Notes under the pieces: generated by a model | Told to the model about the DNA's origin: nothing | The model's database searches: none | Seen by the model: only the letters and a program-made list of their open reading frames with translations | Position numbers and translations under genes: made by a program | Shown here: positions 9,544 to 19,166 of the stretch, one piece after another | Layout: every line of letters starts with the position of its first letter | Numbering within the stretch: position 1 is the stretch's first letter | DNA from: Methanobacterium_B sp963703015 | GTDB taxonomy: Archaea > Methanobacteriota > Methanobacteria > Methanobacteriales > Methanobacteriaceae | Assembly: GCA_963703015.1 (NCBI GenBank) | Contig: OY969779.1 | Span: forward strand, 1,736,001 to 1,800,000 | Direction of reading: 5' to 3' | Length of the DNA stretch: 64,000 bases

Positions 9544-10056
9544 ATGAATGAAAGAGTAATTCCATGGCAACCAACGGTAATTGCCGGACCAAAACAGGCC
9601 CTGCTTGTAACGCCTGAAACAGCAAAAATGATGATGAAAAAGGCAAAAAGGCCTTTGCTTGTAATTGGGCCACTGGCCAAGGAAGAACCCCTTCTAACAC
9701 ATTCAATTGAAATAGCAGAGAAATGGGATCTGCCGGTTGTAACTACTGCAGACACATTCAAAATATTTTCAGAGAGAAATGTTGAAACAAAATCCTATGG
9801 CACCGTGGAAATATTGAACCTTCTTAAGGATCCAGAGTGGAAGGGTGTTAAGGGTGAAGGACAGCATGACCTTGTCATTTTTGTAGGGGGCATTTATTAC
9901 ATGGCTTCTCAAGGTCTTTCAACGCTGAAACACTTTGCACCACATTTAAAAACACTGACTTTGTGTAAATATTTCCATTCAAATGCAGATGCTTCATTTC
10001 CTAACATGAATGATGAAGAATGGTCAAAATACCTAGAAAAAATGAAATTAAATTAA
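9544..10056 (+). CDS. cdhB: Acetyl-CoA decarbonylase/synthase epsilon subunit
   Basis: This is the small accessory subunit that associates with CdhA as the alpha2epsilon2 CO dehydrogenase component; a role in FAD or electron transfer has been proposed. The protein is about 170 residues. The start ATG at 9544 follows GGTGAT at 9534-9539, which lies inside the end of cdhA, and the cdhA stop is one base away, so the two are translationally coupled. The GTG at 9535 is in frame but overlaps the SD. The sequence has the nucleotide-binding-like fold of the family (RPLLVIGPLAKEEPL, then LVIFVGGIYYMASQGLS). Confidence 0.95.
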   Translation: MNERVIPWQPTVIAGPKQALLVTPETAKMMMKKAKRPLLVIGPLAKEEPLLTHSIEIAEKWDLPVVTTADTFKIFSERNVETKSYGTVEILNLLKDPEWKGVKGEGQHDLVIFVGGIYYMASQGLSTLKHFAPHLKTLTLCKYFHSNADASFPNMNDEEWSKYLEKMKLN

Positions 10057-10103
10057 ACATTTGTTGAATCTTATAACAGAAAACACTGATTTGGAGGAAT
10101 TCA

Positions 10104-11507
10104 ATGTTTGAAGATATACCTGTGGATGTCAGCCCCATGTATGAGGGAGAAAGGATAAGGGCAGCGAACATGTTCGTTGAACTTGCAGGTCCTAAATCCC
10201 TTGGGGCAGAACTTGTTCAAGTAGAAGAAGATGTAGAAGATGGGAAGATAGAAGTAATTGGTCCCGATCTAAACGAGATGAAAGAGGGTGAAATATACCC
10301 TTTCGGTCTTTTAATTGAGATCAAGGGTGAAAAATTGGAAAAAGAACTTGAAGGTGTTATAGAACGTCGAACTCACGAACTCTGTAACTACATCAAGGGA
10401 TTCATGCACCTCAATCAACGAGACCAAATATGGTGTCGTGTGAGCAAGGAAGCTGTGGAAGCTGGTTTTGGATTTGAACACCTTGGAAAAGCAATTTCAA
10501 TACTATTTAAGGAAGAATTTCCGATTATTGAAGCAATTTCCATCAAAGTTTTAACAGACCAAAAAGCAGTTGAAACATTCCTTGAAAATACATCTAAACA
10601 GTACGAAGAAAGGGATGCCAAGGCACGTGAACTTTCTGATGAAGATGTAGATGTGTTTTACGGGTGTGTCATGTGTCAGTCCTTTGCACCAACCCATACT
10701 TGTGTGGTAACACCGGACAGAACAGCTTTATGTGGGGCTATAAACTGGTTTGACTGCAGAGCCGCTGCAAAAATGGATCCTGATGGTCCAATATTTGAAA
10801 TTGAAAAGGGAGAAGTATTGGATGATGTTAAAGGAGAATATGTAAATGTGAATGCTGTTATGGCAGATAAATCCCAGGGTACTGTAGAACGAGTATATCT
10901 TCACAGTGTTTTCGGTTACCCACACACATCCTGCGGATGTTTTGAAGCTGTAGCATTTTACATTCCAGAATTGGATGGAATTGGAATTGTTGACAGGGAT
11001 TATAAAGGAGAAACTCCCCTTGGAATTCCATTTTCAGCAATGGCAGGGCAGTGTTCTGGAGGTAAACAGGTTGAAGGATTTGCAGGTTTAAGTCTGGAAT
11101 ATATGCGTTCTCCTAAGTTTTTACAAGCTGATGGTGGATACGAACGTATTATATGGTTACCTAAAGCAATAAAAGATTCTTTAATCGACTTCATACCTGA
11201 AGATCTGGCAGACAAAATTCCTACAGAGGAAGATGCCAACAGCATCAAAGAAATAAGAAAATTCTTAAGGGAACACGACCATCCTGTGGTTGAAAGGTTA
11301 AAAGAGTCTAAAAAAGCAGCTCAAGAGGTTGAAACAGAAGAAGTTGTTGAAGAAACAGCTGCTGGATCTGACTTCATGGTAGATGAAGCTCCAATGGCAC
11401 AAGTAGGATACGTACCAGAACTCACTGTACCGTCCTCAGGTGGAATGAAAATTATCTTCAAAAACGCAAAAATCTACGCTGAAAAAGTTATAATAAAAAA
11501 GAAATAA
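10104..11507 (+). CDS. cdhC: Acetyl-CoA decarbonylase/synthase beta subunit (acetyl-CoA synthase)
   Basis: This subunit condenses CO, a methyl group and CoA into acetyl-CoA at the Ni-Fe-S A-cluster. It has 467 residues; the ATG at 10104 follows TTGGAGGAA. The A-cluster cysteines are visible as CVMC (about 188-191), C200, CGAINWFDC (210-218) and CGC (277-279). The protein is the short archaeal form, lacking the N-terminal domain of bacterial acetyl-CoA synthase. The last 100 residues include a Glu/Val-rich flexible linker (EEVVEETAAGS), then a short hydrophobic tail. It follows cdhB by 47 bp. Confidence 0.97.
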   Translation: MFEDIPVDVSPMYEGERIRAANMFVELAGPKSLGAELVQVEEDVEDGKIEVIGPDLNEMKEGEIYPFGLLIEIKGEKLEKELEGVIERRTHELCNYIKGFMHLNQRDQIWCRVSKEAVEAGFGFEHLGKAISILFKEEFPIIEAISIKVLTDQKAVETFLENTSKQYEERDAKARELSDEDVDVFYGCVMCQSFAPTHTCVVTPDRTALCGAINWFDCRAAAKMDPDGPIFEIEKGEVLDDVKGEYVNVNAVMADKSQGTVERVYLHSVFGYPHTSCGCFEAVAFYIPELDGIGIVDRDYKGETPLGIPFSAMAGQCSGGKQVEGFAGLSLEYMRSPKFLQADGGYERIIWLPKAIKDSLIDFIPEDLADKIPTEEDANSIKEIRKFLREHDHPVVERLKESKKAAQEVETEEVVEETAAGSDFMVDEAPMAQVGYVPELTVPSSGGMKIIFKNAKIYAEKVIIKKK

Positions 11508-11536
11508 ATTCTTAATACAATAATGGAGACTATCTA

Positions 11537-12289
11537 GTGATAATAGCTGTAAGTGGAAAGGGTGGAACAGGTAAAACCCTTCTTTCATCACTCTTAATCA
11601 AGGAACTTTCAGAAAAGGGTAAGGATGTGCTTGCAATTGACGCAGATCCTGACTCTAACCTTCCTGAGGCATTGGGCGTAGAAGTGCTTAAAACTGTGGG
11701 TGATGTGCGAGAAGAACTTAAGATCGATACTGCCCAGGGAAATATCCCCAAAGAAATGAACAAATGGGATATTTTGGACTATAAGATCATGGAGGCCGTG
11801 ATTGAAACCCCTAAATTTGATTTACTTGTAATGGGAAGGCCAGAAGGAAGTGGTTGTTACTGCGCAGTCAATAACATCTTGAGGAAGATCATTGAAACAT
11901 TGTCAAAGAACTATGATTACATTGTTATTGATACAGAAGCCGGTCTTGAACATTTAAGTAGAAGAACAACACAAAACGTAGATACCATGCTTGTTGTAAC
12001 TGACAAATCTAAAAGAGGAATGTTAACTGCTCAAAGAATTGGTGAACTGGCAACTGAACTTGATATCAACTTTAAAAACAAATTCTTAGTTGTAAATAGA
12101 ATTACTCCAAAAAATGAAGATTTAATACTTAAAAAAGCCAAAGATACTGGTATTGAAATAATTGGAACCATATATGAAGATGGTCAAATAGCAGAATATG
12201 ATGTTGAAGGAATTCCATTGATAAATCTTTCAAATGATTCTGAATCTGTTCAAACTGTTTCAAACATAGTATCTAGGATTTTAAAATAA
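11537..12289 (+). CDS. CooC-like nickel-insertion ATPase (MinD/ParA fold)
   Basis: This P-loop ATPase of the CooC/AcsF type would help insert nickel into CO dehydrogenase or acetyl-CoA synthase. The 250-residue protein starts with a deviant Walker A, GKGGTGKT, near residues 7-14. DADPDSNLPEALG follows at about 35, then the CYC motif in GSGCYCAVNN (about 105-115), whose paired cysteines bind metal in CooC dimers, and YIVIDTEAGLEHLSRRT, the Walker B region. The start is a GTG with TGGAGA nine bases upstream. It sits between cdhC and cdhD, consistent with a maturation role. Confidence 0.88.
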   Translation: MIIAVSGKGGTGKTLLSSLLIKELSEKGKDVLAIDADPDSNLPEALGVEVLKTVGDVREELKIDTAQGNIPKEMNKWDILDYKIMEAVIETPKFDLLVMGRPEGSGCYCAVNNILRKIIETLSKNYDYIVIDTEAGLEHLSRRTTQNVDTMLVVTDKSKRGMLTAQRIGELATELDINFKNKFLVVNRITPKNEDLILKKAKDTGIEIIGTIYEDGQIAEYDVEGIPLINLSNDSESVQTVSNIVSRILK

Positions 12290-12306
12290 ATTAAGGATGT
12301 GTATCA

Positions 12307-13467
12307 ATGGATAAAATGACACAACTTCTTAAACTACTGGAAAATACAGACACCATAGAAATAAATGATTTTAGAATGGACTTTGATGAGCTGGAGATTC
12401 AGATAATGCCAGCCGTCCAAAGAATGGTGCAGCAAGTTGCTCAAAAGCAGGCTGAAGTTGCAAGGGAGGTACTGCCATCCATGGAACCATTTGCACCTCC
12501 AGTGCACAACTGGCCTGGAGAGGTTGCAGAAGTTCAACTCGGTGCAGGTTCACGGAAATCGGTCTTCTTAGGCGGGCAGAAAGCTCTCTACAGATTCGAA
12601 GAACCTCAACCAAACGCACCTGTCGTAACCTTCGATGTATTTGATATTCCAATGCCCGGACTACCAAAGCCAATACGGGAACATTTCGGTGATGTTATGG
12701 AACATCCTGGAGAATGGGCTAAAAAAGCTGTTAAAGATTATGGTGCCAACATGATCACCATACACCTCATTGGTACTGGTCCAAAGGTCATGGATAAAAC
12801 TCCGCGTCAAGCAGCTCAAGACATTGAAGAAGTTCTCCAGGCAGTTAAGGTTCCCCTTGTTATAGGTGCCTCTGGAGATCCCATCAAGGACCCAATAGTG
12901 CTTGAAGCAGCTGCTCAAGCTGCAGAGGGTGAAAGATGTTTACTTGCTTCAGCAAACCTTGATCTTGATTATAAAAAGGTTGCAAAGGCTGCTGTGGATT
13001 ACAATCATGCAGTTCTTTCATGGGCAATAACTGATGTGAACATGCAAAAAACACTGAACAAGTACCTCATGAAGGAAGGGCTTACACAAAACGACATTGT
13101 GATGGATCCAACCACATGTGCATTGGGTTACGGAATAGAATTTTCAATTGACGTGATTACAAGAACAAGGTTGGCAGCTCTCAAGGGAGACACCGATCTT
13201 CAGATGCCAATGTCTTCAGGAACAACCAATGCATGGGGTTCACGTGAAGCATGGATGAAGAAGGATGAATGGGGTCCAACAGCATATCGTGGCCCAATTT
13301 GGGAAATAATAACCGGATTAACCATGATGCTCTGCGGGGTTGACATATTCATGATGTTGCACCCTTCATCAGTAAAAATGCTTAAAGAAATTGGAAACAC
13401 ATTCACCAGGGATTACCTGACCACAGATGTCCCTGATATCACAAACTGGATTACTGAATTAGAATAA
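12307..13467 (+). CDS. cdhD: Corrinoid/iron-sulfur protein delta subunit
   Basis: This small subunit of the corrinoid iron-sulfur component carries the methyl group from methyl-tetrahydromethanopterin to acetyl-CoA synthase. It has 386 residues. A short N-terminal helical region precedes a TIM-barrel domain (VPLVIGASGDPIKDP, then MDPTTCALGYGIEFS), as in the AcsD/CdhD family. The ATG at 12307 has AAGGATGT upstream. It lies 17 bp after the CooC-like gene and 13 bp before cdhE, so co-translation is likely. Confidence 0.95.
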   Translation: MDKMTQLLKLLENTDTIEINDFRMDFDELEIQIMPAVQRMVQQVAQKQAEVAREVLPSMEPFAPPVHNWPGEVAEVQLGAGSRKSVFLGGQKALYRFEEPQPNAPVVTFDVFDIPMPGLPKPIREHFGDVMEHPGEWAKKAVKDYGANMITIHLIGTGPKVMDKTPRQAAQDIEEVLQAVKVPLVIGASGDPIKDPIVLEAAAQAAEGERCLLASANLDLDYKKVAKAAVDYNHAVLSWAITDVNMQKTLNKYLMKEGLTQNDIVMDPTTCALGYGIEFSIDVITRTRLAALKGDTDLQMPMSSGTTNAWGSREAWMKKDEWGPTAYRGPIWEIITGLTMMLCGVDIFMMLHPSSVKMLKEIGNTFTRDYLTTDVPDITNWITELE

Positions 13468-13480
13468 GGAGGTAATAAAA

Positions 13481-14869
13481 TTGCAAGTCACTGCAATGGA
13501 AATTTACAGGTTACTCCCCAAAACAAACTGTGCAAAATGTGGAGAGGCTTCATGTATGGCCTTCGCAACCAAACTGTCAGACAAGGAAACTGACATTGAA
13601 CTGTGTACACAGTTGGCTGCCAATGAAATGGAACAACTCGAAAATCTACTTGCACCTGCTGTAAGGGAAATTACCATAGGAAAAGGGGATAAAACCATCA
13701 TAGTTGGTGGGGACGAAGTACTTTACAGATACGAACTCACCTATTACAATCCAACTCCAATCATAATCGATGTTAACGATGATATGGATGAAGAAGCACT
13801 TGCAGAGCGAGTGAAAATCATTGAAGAGTCTGAATTTGAGCGTACCGGTGAAACATTAGTTTTAGATGGAATAGCCTTGAGAAATTCTTCGGGAAATGCT
13901 GATAAATTTGCTGAAACTGCTTCAAAACTGAAATCATCAAAACTACCATTGGTACTGTGTTCACTGGATCCTGCTGCCATGAAAGCTGCCCTTGAAAATG
14001 TGGGTGATGAAAGGCCACTAATTTATGCTGCAACCGAAAACAACTTCGATGCAATGGCTGAACTGGCACTGGAATATGATTGTCCACTGGCAATTTTTGT
14101 TCCAAACGATCTTGAGAAGATGAAGGAGATATCAAATATTCTCCGATCCAAGGGTGTGAATGAACTAGTTCTTGATCCAGGTACCTATGTCAACGATGGA
14201 ATCGCTGATACCCTTGATAATTTCATCATGATCAGAAGACTGGCCATAGAAGAAAGGGATGAGGACTTCAGATTCCCAATTATGGGAATTCCAGCTTTAA
14301 CATGGTTATATGAAGATGATGAAGTACAGGGCGGTATAAAAGAGGCAACAATAGCAGCCACTTTGATGAATAAATATGCAGACATGCTAATAATTCATGG
14401 AACCAACATATGGGAACTTATACCAATTTTAACATTACGTCAAAGTGTTTTCACTGATCCAAGGAAACCACAGGCAGTTGATGCAGGACTATACGAGTTC
14501 GGTGAATTAAATGAAGGTTCACCTGTAATGCTCACAACCAACTTCGCACTCACCTACTACACAGTGGAAGGAGATTTAAAATCTGGAAAATCCAACTGTT
14601 ACTTACTTGTACTAGATACAGAAGGACGTGCAGTGGATGTTTCTCTTGCAGGGGGACAGTTAACTGGAGCATCTGTAGCAGAATTGATTAAAGATTCTGG
14701 TGTAGAGGATAAGGTTAAAACAAGAACTCTGATTATACCAGGTCTTGCAGCACCAATCAGTGGTGAGATTGAGGATGATTCAGGATGGGAAGTTGTGGTA
14801 GGTCCAAGGGACTCCTCAGGTATGCCTGATTTCTTCCACAAGCTACAAGAAAAACAGGAAGCCAAATAA
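13481..14869 (+). CDS. cdhE: Corrinoid/iron-sulfur protein gamma subunit
   Basis: This large subunit of the corrinoid iron-sulfur protein binds a 4Fe-4S cluster and the corrinoid. The N-terminal cluster motif is C17-X2-C20-X4-C25-X16-C42 (TNCAKCGEASC). The TIM-barrel and C-terminal corrinoid-binding regions follow over 462 residues. The start is a TTG placed seven bases after a strong AAGGAGGT, and no ATG fits as well; the next in-frame ATG is codon 6. It is the sixth gene of the cdh operon. Confidence 0.95.
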   Translation: MQVTAMEIYRLLPKTNCAKCGEASCMAFATKLSDKETDIELCTQLAANEMEQLENLLAPAVREITIGKGDKTIIVGGDEVLYRYELTYYNPTPIIIDVNDDMDEEALAERVKIIEESEFERTGETLVLDGIALRNSSGNADKFAETASKLKSSKLPLVLCSLDPAAMKAALENVGDERPLIYAATENNFDAMAELALEYDCPLAIFVPNDLEKMKEISNILRSKGVNELVLDPGTYVNDGIADTLDNFIMIRRLAIEERDEDFRFPIMGIPALTWLYEDDEVQGGIKEATIAATLMNKYADMLIIHGTNIWELIPILTLRQSVFTDPRKPQAVDAGLYEFGELNEGSPVMLTTNFALTYYTVEGDLKSGKSNCYLLVLDTEGRAVDVSLAGGQLTGASVAELIKDSGVEDKVKTRTLIIPGLAAPISGEIEDDSGWEVVVGPRDSSGMPDFFHKLQEKQEAK

Positions 14870-14905
14870 AAGATAACAAACTAAAAATTTAATGGGAATG
14901 ATTCA

Positions 14906-15376
14906 ATGAAGACATTGATGGTAGTAGATCCAAGAATGTGCACCGAGTGCAAGGACTGTGTCACAGCATGCAAGGAAGAACACGGAGTTTCAAGGGTGAA
15001 AAAAACATCCACAGTACCTATCTTCTGTATGCACTGTCATCCTGATAAGGCTCCGTGTGCAAGAATATGTCCAACCAATGCAATTAAGGAAGAAGATGGA
15101 GTGCTGATGGTTGATGAAGATGCATGCATACTCTGCAGACTATGCATGATCTCATGTCCTGTTGGAATGATGGTGATGGATCTTGAAAAGAAATCCACAC
15201 AGAAATGTACATTGTGTCTTGAAAAGGAGGACAGAATTCTTCCAGCTTGTGTTGAAGCATGTAAAGATAATGTTTTAAAGGTTTTCTCTGTGGAAGATCT
15301 TGAAGATCTCAAGGACGACACAACATTTGCAGACATAATTGAAGAGGCAATGAAGATCTATCAAGAGAAGATATGA
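14906..15376 (+). CDS. Polyferredoxin-type 4Fe-4S electron carrier of the cdh operon
   Basis: This 156-residue protein has four Cys clusters: CTECKDCVTAC near residue 12, CMHCHPDKAPCARIC near 42, CILCRLCMISC near 75 and CTLC...CVEAC near 99-115. This pattern matches the HycB/CooF family of ferredoxin-like subunits. As the last gene of the cdh cluster, it probably passes electrons between CdhA and cellular ferredoxins or hydrogenases. The ATG lies in a weak SD context (AATGGGAATG). The same architecture is found in the two ferredoxins of the por operon at 29-30 kb. Confidence 0.88.
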   Translation: MKTLMVVDPRMCTECKDCVTACKEEHGVSRVKKTSTVPIFCMHCHPDKAPCARICPTNAIKEEDGVLMVDEDACILCRLCMISCPVGMMVMDLEKKSTQKCTLCLEKEDRILPACVEACKDNVLKVFSVEDLEDLKDDTTFADIIEEAMKIYQEKI

Positions 15377-15437
15377 TTAATCTTCCATTTTCTTTTCAAC
15401 TAAATTTTTAAAAAAAGAATTGAATTACACATTTTTT

Positions 15438-16013
15438 TTATTTTTCAAGCATTATTTTATCTGATTTTATTTTAAAACCTTCATTAATTAGCATTTCAAC
15501 TTTCATCTGTTTTCCTCCCCTAAATCCACCAACCTTTCCATCAGATCTCACAACTCGATGGCAGGGCACTACAATTGGGAATGGATTTTTGCCTATGGCT
15601 GTTCCCACTGCCCTGTAACCCTGGGTTTTCATGGATGTGGCAATTTCTTTGTAGGTTCTTACATGACCTTTTGGGATTGAAGCAACTTCTAGGATAACAT
15701 TCCTTTCGAAGTTGGTTTTAATGGTAGAAGTTTCATGGGAGGATTCTGTGGAGATATCCATTTCAAGGAGGTCCGTGTTAAAGTTTGACGTGTTACCATG
15801 GTACATTTCGGCTATAATCTCGACAATATCTTCGTACATATTATTTATTATGAACTTGGGATGGTAATTTGATATTTCAGTTACCAAATCTTCAAGGTCG
15901 GTTTTTGGTAGTGCTATCCTTACGATCTTTCCCCTTTGAGAAAATGCTGCTGCGAAGTATAGATTACCATCATTATGAATTGAAATTATCACAAGATATT
16001 TTCTTTTGTCCAT
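15438..16013 (-). CDS. ogt: Methylated-DNA--protein-cysteine methyltransferase
   Basis: This suicidal DNA repair protein removes methyl groups from O6-methylguanine. The active-site motif PCHRVV is present near residue 150 of about 191, followed by the expected GKVGGFRGG. The HTH DNA-binding segment with the arginine finger (KEIATSMKTQGYRAVGTAIGKNP) lies just before it. The N-terminal 90 residues are the less conserved domain. The start may be the ATG at 16013 or a TTG at 16022 three codons earlier; neither has a strong SD. It converges with the cdh operon. Confidence 0.93.
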   Translation of the reverse strand: MDKRKYLVIISIHNDGNLYFAAAFSQRGKIVRIALPKTDLEDLVTEISNYHPKFIINNMYEDIVEIIAEMYHGNTSNFNTDLLEMDISTESSHETSTIKTNFERNVILEVASIPKGHVRTYKEIATSMKTQGYRAVGTAIGKNPFPIVVPCHRVVRSDGKVGGFRGGKQMKVEMLINEGFKIKSDKIMLEK

Positions 16014-16101
16014 AATTATCAACTAACCGAAACTTTTCAAGTATTTTCCATGTTCCAATCTTTGAAGGAATAACTCTTCAAACAATTTTAAAAATTATTT
16101 T

Positions 16102-17472
16102 TTAGGCTTGAATTTTGAAACTATCCACTATGAGATCTATATCTTCGTTAAATATTTCGAAGTTATCGGGTTCACCAGCGAACCACAAGTAGTACAACAT
16201 GTCCTTTTTTTTAAAGGCAACTATCATTATCTTGGTCACTGTTGATCCATGGGGATTTTCACCCACCAGTATATAGGTTTCCATACCCTTAGAAATAAAA
16301 CCCATCTCAGATATGATGCTACTATTTTGCATCATGAAAACATTCTTAAGAATTTCTGCAAATTCCTCTGCACTTATGTCTTCAGCCTCTTCATTCCTGT
16401 TAATAGAAAAATGTATGGAGTTGTTGGCAACACCACCAATAATAACTTTTTTGTCATCAGTAGTTTCAATTATCTCCCATTTATTAGAATATTCAAATGA
16501 TATCTCACCATTTTCAAAATGAACGATCCATGAACCTTTTCCCAGTGCTTTAATTTTTTCAAGGGCTTCTTCAGCTTTGATCCTCACATATATGTACTGA
16601 TCATCAAGGGCATTTATGAGGGGATCTACGGCTCTTTCATCACCAATATTTCCTAAAGCTTCAATAATACGTCCTCGAACGTATTTATTCTGGTGTTTAT
16701 ATCTTGAGCTGTAAAGGGAATCTATCAGCGGATTCACTGCTTTTTCATCCTTAATCTTTCCCAGAACCTCAGCAATCTGGGATCTAAGCTGCCAATCATC
16801 AGTCTTAAATGCTTTCAACAGCTCTCCAACTGCAGGTTTGCCAATTTTTCCCAGTGCAACAACAGACTTCCATCTAACATCACTGTCACTGTCTGTGAGT
16901 GCATTTACAAGTGGTTTGATGGCTCGTTCATCCCCAATTTTTCCCAGTGCAATGGCAGCATACTTTCGCACATGCCAATCATGATCTGTGAGAGAATTTA
17001 AAAGAGGGTCATATCCTCTGTCATCCCCAATATCTCCCAATGCTATGGTTGCATTCCTTCTTACAGCCCAACTTGCATCGCTGAGGGCACTAATTAGGGC
17101 GTCAATGCTGCTATCATCTTTCAACTTTCCAAGTGCTGCAGCAGCTTTCCAACGAACTTCTTCATCAGTATCCTCAAGTAATGTTTCTATTAAAGCAGGT
17201 ACTGCTTTTTTATCCCCAATTATTCCCAGAGCTTCAGCTGAATTTTCTCTAACAGCGATAAGAACAGTATATTCATCCTGCCAACTTTCATATTTCAAGG
17301 ATTCAATCAATGCATCTACTGCCCTTTCATCTCCAAGCCTTTTGAGTGAAATTGCAGCTTCTTTCCTAATTAAGTAATCTTCATTTTTTAAAGCTTTGAT
17401 CAACCCATCAACATCTTGAGATTCTTCCATCAATTCAATGTCTGGGTTGAATTCTTGTTCAATTGAATCCAT
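16102..17472 (-). CDS. HEAT-repeat (PBS-lyase type) scaffold protein with extra C-terminal domain
   Basis: This 456-residue protein has about nine HEAT/PBS-lyase repeats over residues 20-310, each built on the pattern DERAVDPLINAL...VRxxAAxALGKIG. The repeats suggest an alpha-solenoid protein-binding scaffold. The last 145 residues are a separate alpha/beta domain (about 312-456) beginning GKGSWIVHFENGEISFEYSNKWE, resembling the PsbP/DUF1795-like folds of small lipid- or protein-binding domains. No enzyme motif is seen. The ATG follows AAGGATGTG. The partner is unknown. Confidence 0.8.
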   Translation of the reverse strand: MDSIEQEFNPDIELMEESQDVDGLIKALKNEDYLIRKEAAISLKRLGDERAVDALIESLKYESWQDEYTVLIAVRENSAEALGIIGDKKAVPALIETLLEDTDEEVRWKAAAALGKLKDDSSIDALISALSDASWAVRRNATIALGDIGDDRGYDPLLNSLTDHDWHVRKYAAIALGKIGDERAIKPLVNALTDSDSDVRWKSVVALGKIGKPAVGELLKAFKTDDWQLRSQIAEVLGKIKDEKAVNPLIDSLYSSRYKHQNKYVRGRIIEALGNIGDERAVDPLINALDDQYIYVRIKAEEALEKIKALGKGSWIVHFENGEISFEYSNKWEIIETTDDKKVIIGGVANNSIHFSINRNEEAEDISAEEFAEILKNVFMMQNSSIISEMGFISKGMETYILVGENPHGSTVTKIMIVAFKKKDMLYYLWFAGEPDNFEIFNEDIDLIVDSFKIQA

Positions 17473-17620
17473 CTATGAATTCACATCCTTTAACACAAAA
17501 GTTCATAATAATATTAATAATTAAACTATGGGAGTTTTCAAATAAATAATTTGGTGTTTTAATACTAACAATTCATTGAAAACTACTTTAACCTTTTTAA
17601 TTTAGTATTTAAAAAGTTCA

Positions 17621-18778
17621 TCACAAAATTTCTGTTAATAATTTCATAAGATTTGGATTTTTTCCTACAAATTTTAGTGCAGCTATCTTGGATATGGATT
17701 CAATGTCCTGGTTTTCAATAAACTCTGCAAGGGAATTCATATCTTTGTCACTGAGTTTATCTGCCATTTTACGGTATTTAGCAGATTGGAACAAGCCTTT
17801 TCCAACTTCTTTTTTCCAAAGCTTTTCATAGTTTTTTAGGTAGTTTGCGGAACTATCCTCAGTTTTCACAGATTCTGCTGCCACTTCACCTGCAATTCTT
17901 GCACAAGCTATTGTTGGGTGTATTCCACCTCCACTAACAGGATCAACATGTCCTGCTGCATCTCCAACAACTAAAAAACCATCGGTATAAGTTTTTTCTA
18001 TGGGTCCTGACACAGGCACGCCTCCAATGTTAAGTTCAACTGGAGTTGCATCTAATTTGGATACAAATTTGTCTAAGTAGTAGAGTGGTGTTTTATCTGA
18101 ACTTCTGATACCTACTCCTACATTGGCAACTCCATCTCCCTTTGGAAATATCCACACGTATCCTTTAGGCGCAACATTTTCTCCAAAGTAGAATTCCAAG
18201 TAGTTTGGATCTGTATCCACCCCAACCATTTCATACTGTGCACAGGAACATATCTGTTTTGGAGATTGGATGGTTTTTAAACCGGCCATTCTTGCCATGT
18301 TTGATTCAATACCATCTGCAGCAATGACAACATCAGCTTTTACTTCGATGGTTTCACCCAGATGTTTAGCAACCACTCCACAAACCTTGTGATCCTTGAT
18401 TATCAGATCCTTAACAGCAGTTTTAACCATAATATCTGAACCTGATTTCGCTGCCTCTGAAGCTAATTCTTTGTCAAATACCTTACGATCCAAAACAAGA
18501 CCTTCAGCAACTCCACCTTCATAATTAATGCATCTTCCGTCAGGGGCGTGAATATTAGCACCTTTAATTCTGGATCGAATGTACTTCTCATTTGGTTCAA
18601 TTTCGAGGGTTTCGAAGGTGCTGTATGTAACACCCTCTGCACACTGCACAGGAGTTCCTATCTCCTGCCGTTTTTCCAGCATTAGCACATCAACATCTGA
18701 TTTTGATGCAAAGAGTGCCGAAGTTGATCCACCAACCCTTGCACCAACCACAACAACATCGTACTTGAGCTTAGTCAT
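17621..18778 (-). CDS. Geranylgeranyl reductase family flavoprotein
   Basis: This FAD-dependent enzyme would saturate the geranylgeranyl chains of archaeal membrane lipids. The N-terminal dinucleotide-binding motif is VVVVGARVGGSTSALFA, in which the third Gly of GxGxxG is replaced (GARVGG). Further family motifs are KRQEIGTPVQCAEG near residue 40 and GDAAGHVDPVSGGGIHPTIACAR near 270-292. The ATG at 18778 follows GTGGGGA; an in-frame TTG at 18793 is less likely. The ORF overlaps the upstream ferredoxin by 8 bases, suggesting that the ferredoxin supplies electrons. Confidence 0.9.
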   Translation of the reverse strand: MTKLKYDVVVVGARVGGSTSALFASKSDVDVLMLEKRQEIGTPVQCAEGVTYSTFETLEIEPNEKYIRSRIKGANIHAPDGRCINYEGGVAEGLVLDRKVFDKELASEAAKSGSDIMVKTAVKDLIIKDHKVCGVVAKHLGETIEVKADVVIAADGIESNMARMAGLKTIQSPKQICSCAQYEMVGVDTDPNYLEFYFGENVAPKGYVWIFPKGDGVANVGVGIRSSDKTPLYYLDKFVSKLDATPVELNIGGVPVSGPIEKTYTDGFLVVGDAAGHVDPVSGGGIHPTIACARIAGEVAAESVKTEDSSANYLKNYEKLWKKEVGKGLFQSAKYRKMADKLSDKDMNSLAEFIENQDIESISKIAALKFVGKNPNLMKLLTEIL

Positions 18779-18947
18779 TATTCTTCCCCACAATCAATGC
18801 TCCTAGTGGACATACATAAACGCAGTTACCACAGTTTGTACATCCTGTGTCAACATTCAAAACATTTTCAGTAAGTTCAAGTATTCCTTCTGGACACACA
18901 GTCACACAAGATCCGCAGTATCCACAATATTCTGACTGGAATTCCAT
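18771..18947 (-). CDS. Small 2[4Fe-4S] ferredoxin coupled to the geranylgeranyl reductase
   Basis: This ORF encodes 58 residues, starting MEFQSEYCGYCGSC. It has two complete cluster motifs: CGYCGSCVTVCP near residues 8-19 and CTNCGNCVYVCP near 36-47. The ATG at 18947 follows GGGTGGT. The stop overlaps the ATG of the reductase (ATGACTAA), so the two are translationally coupled. Pairing of a dedicated ferredoxin with a lipid-chain reductase fits the known need of archaeal geranylgeranyl reductases for a low-potential donor. Confidence 0.9.
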   Translation of the reverse strand: MEFQSEYCGYCGSCVTVCPEGILELTENVLNVDTGCTNCGNCVYVCPLGALIVGKNND

Positions 18948-19166
18948 TGTTTATACCACCCTACAATTTTTGATGTATTATATTAGACAAATTTCTTATA
19001 TAGATTTGTGTTGAGTAATAAGGAACAATAATGGTATGGGATAATAATATCTGTTTAACTACAGGGGATTTTTTTATTCATTTTTATTAAGTTCTAATGA
19101 TCAGTGAACAAGACAAGCACAAAAACCGTTAACTTAATATAGGATGTAAACTAACTTCGATTGTAT

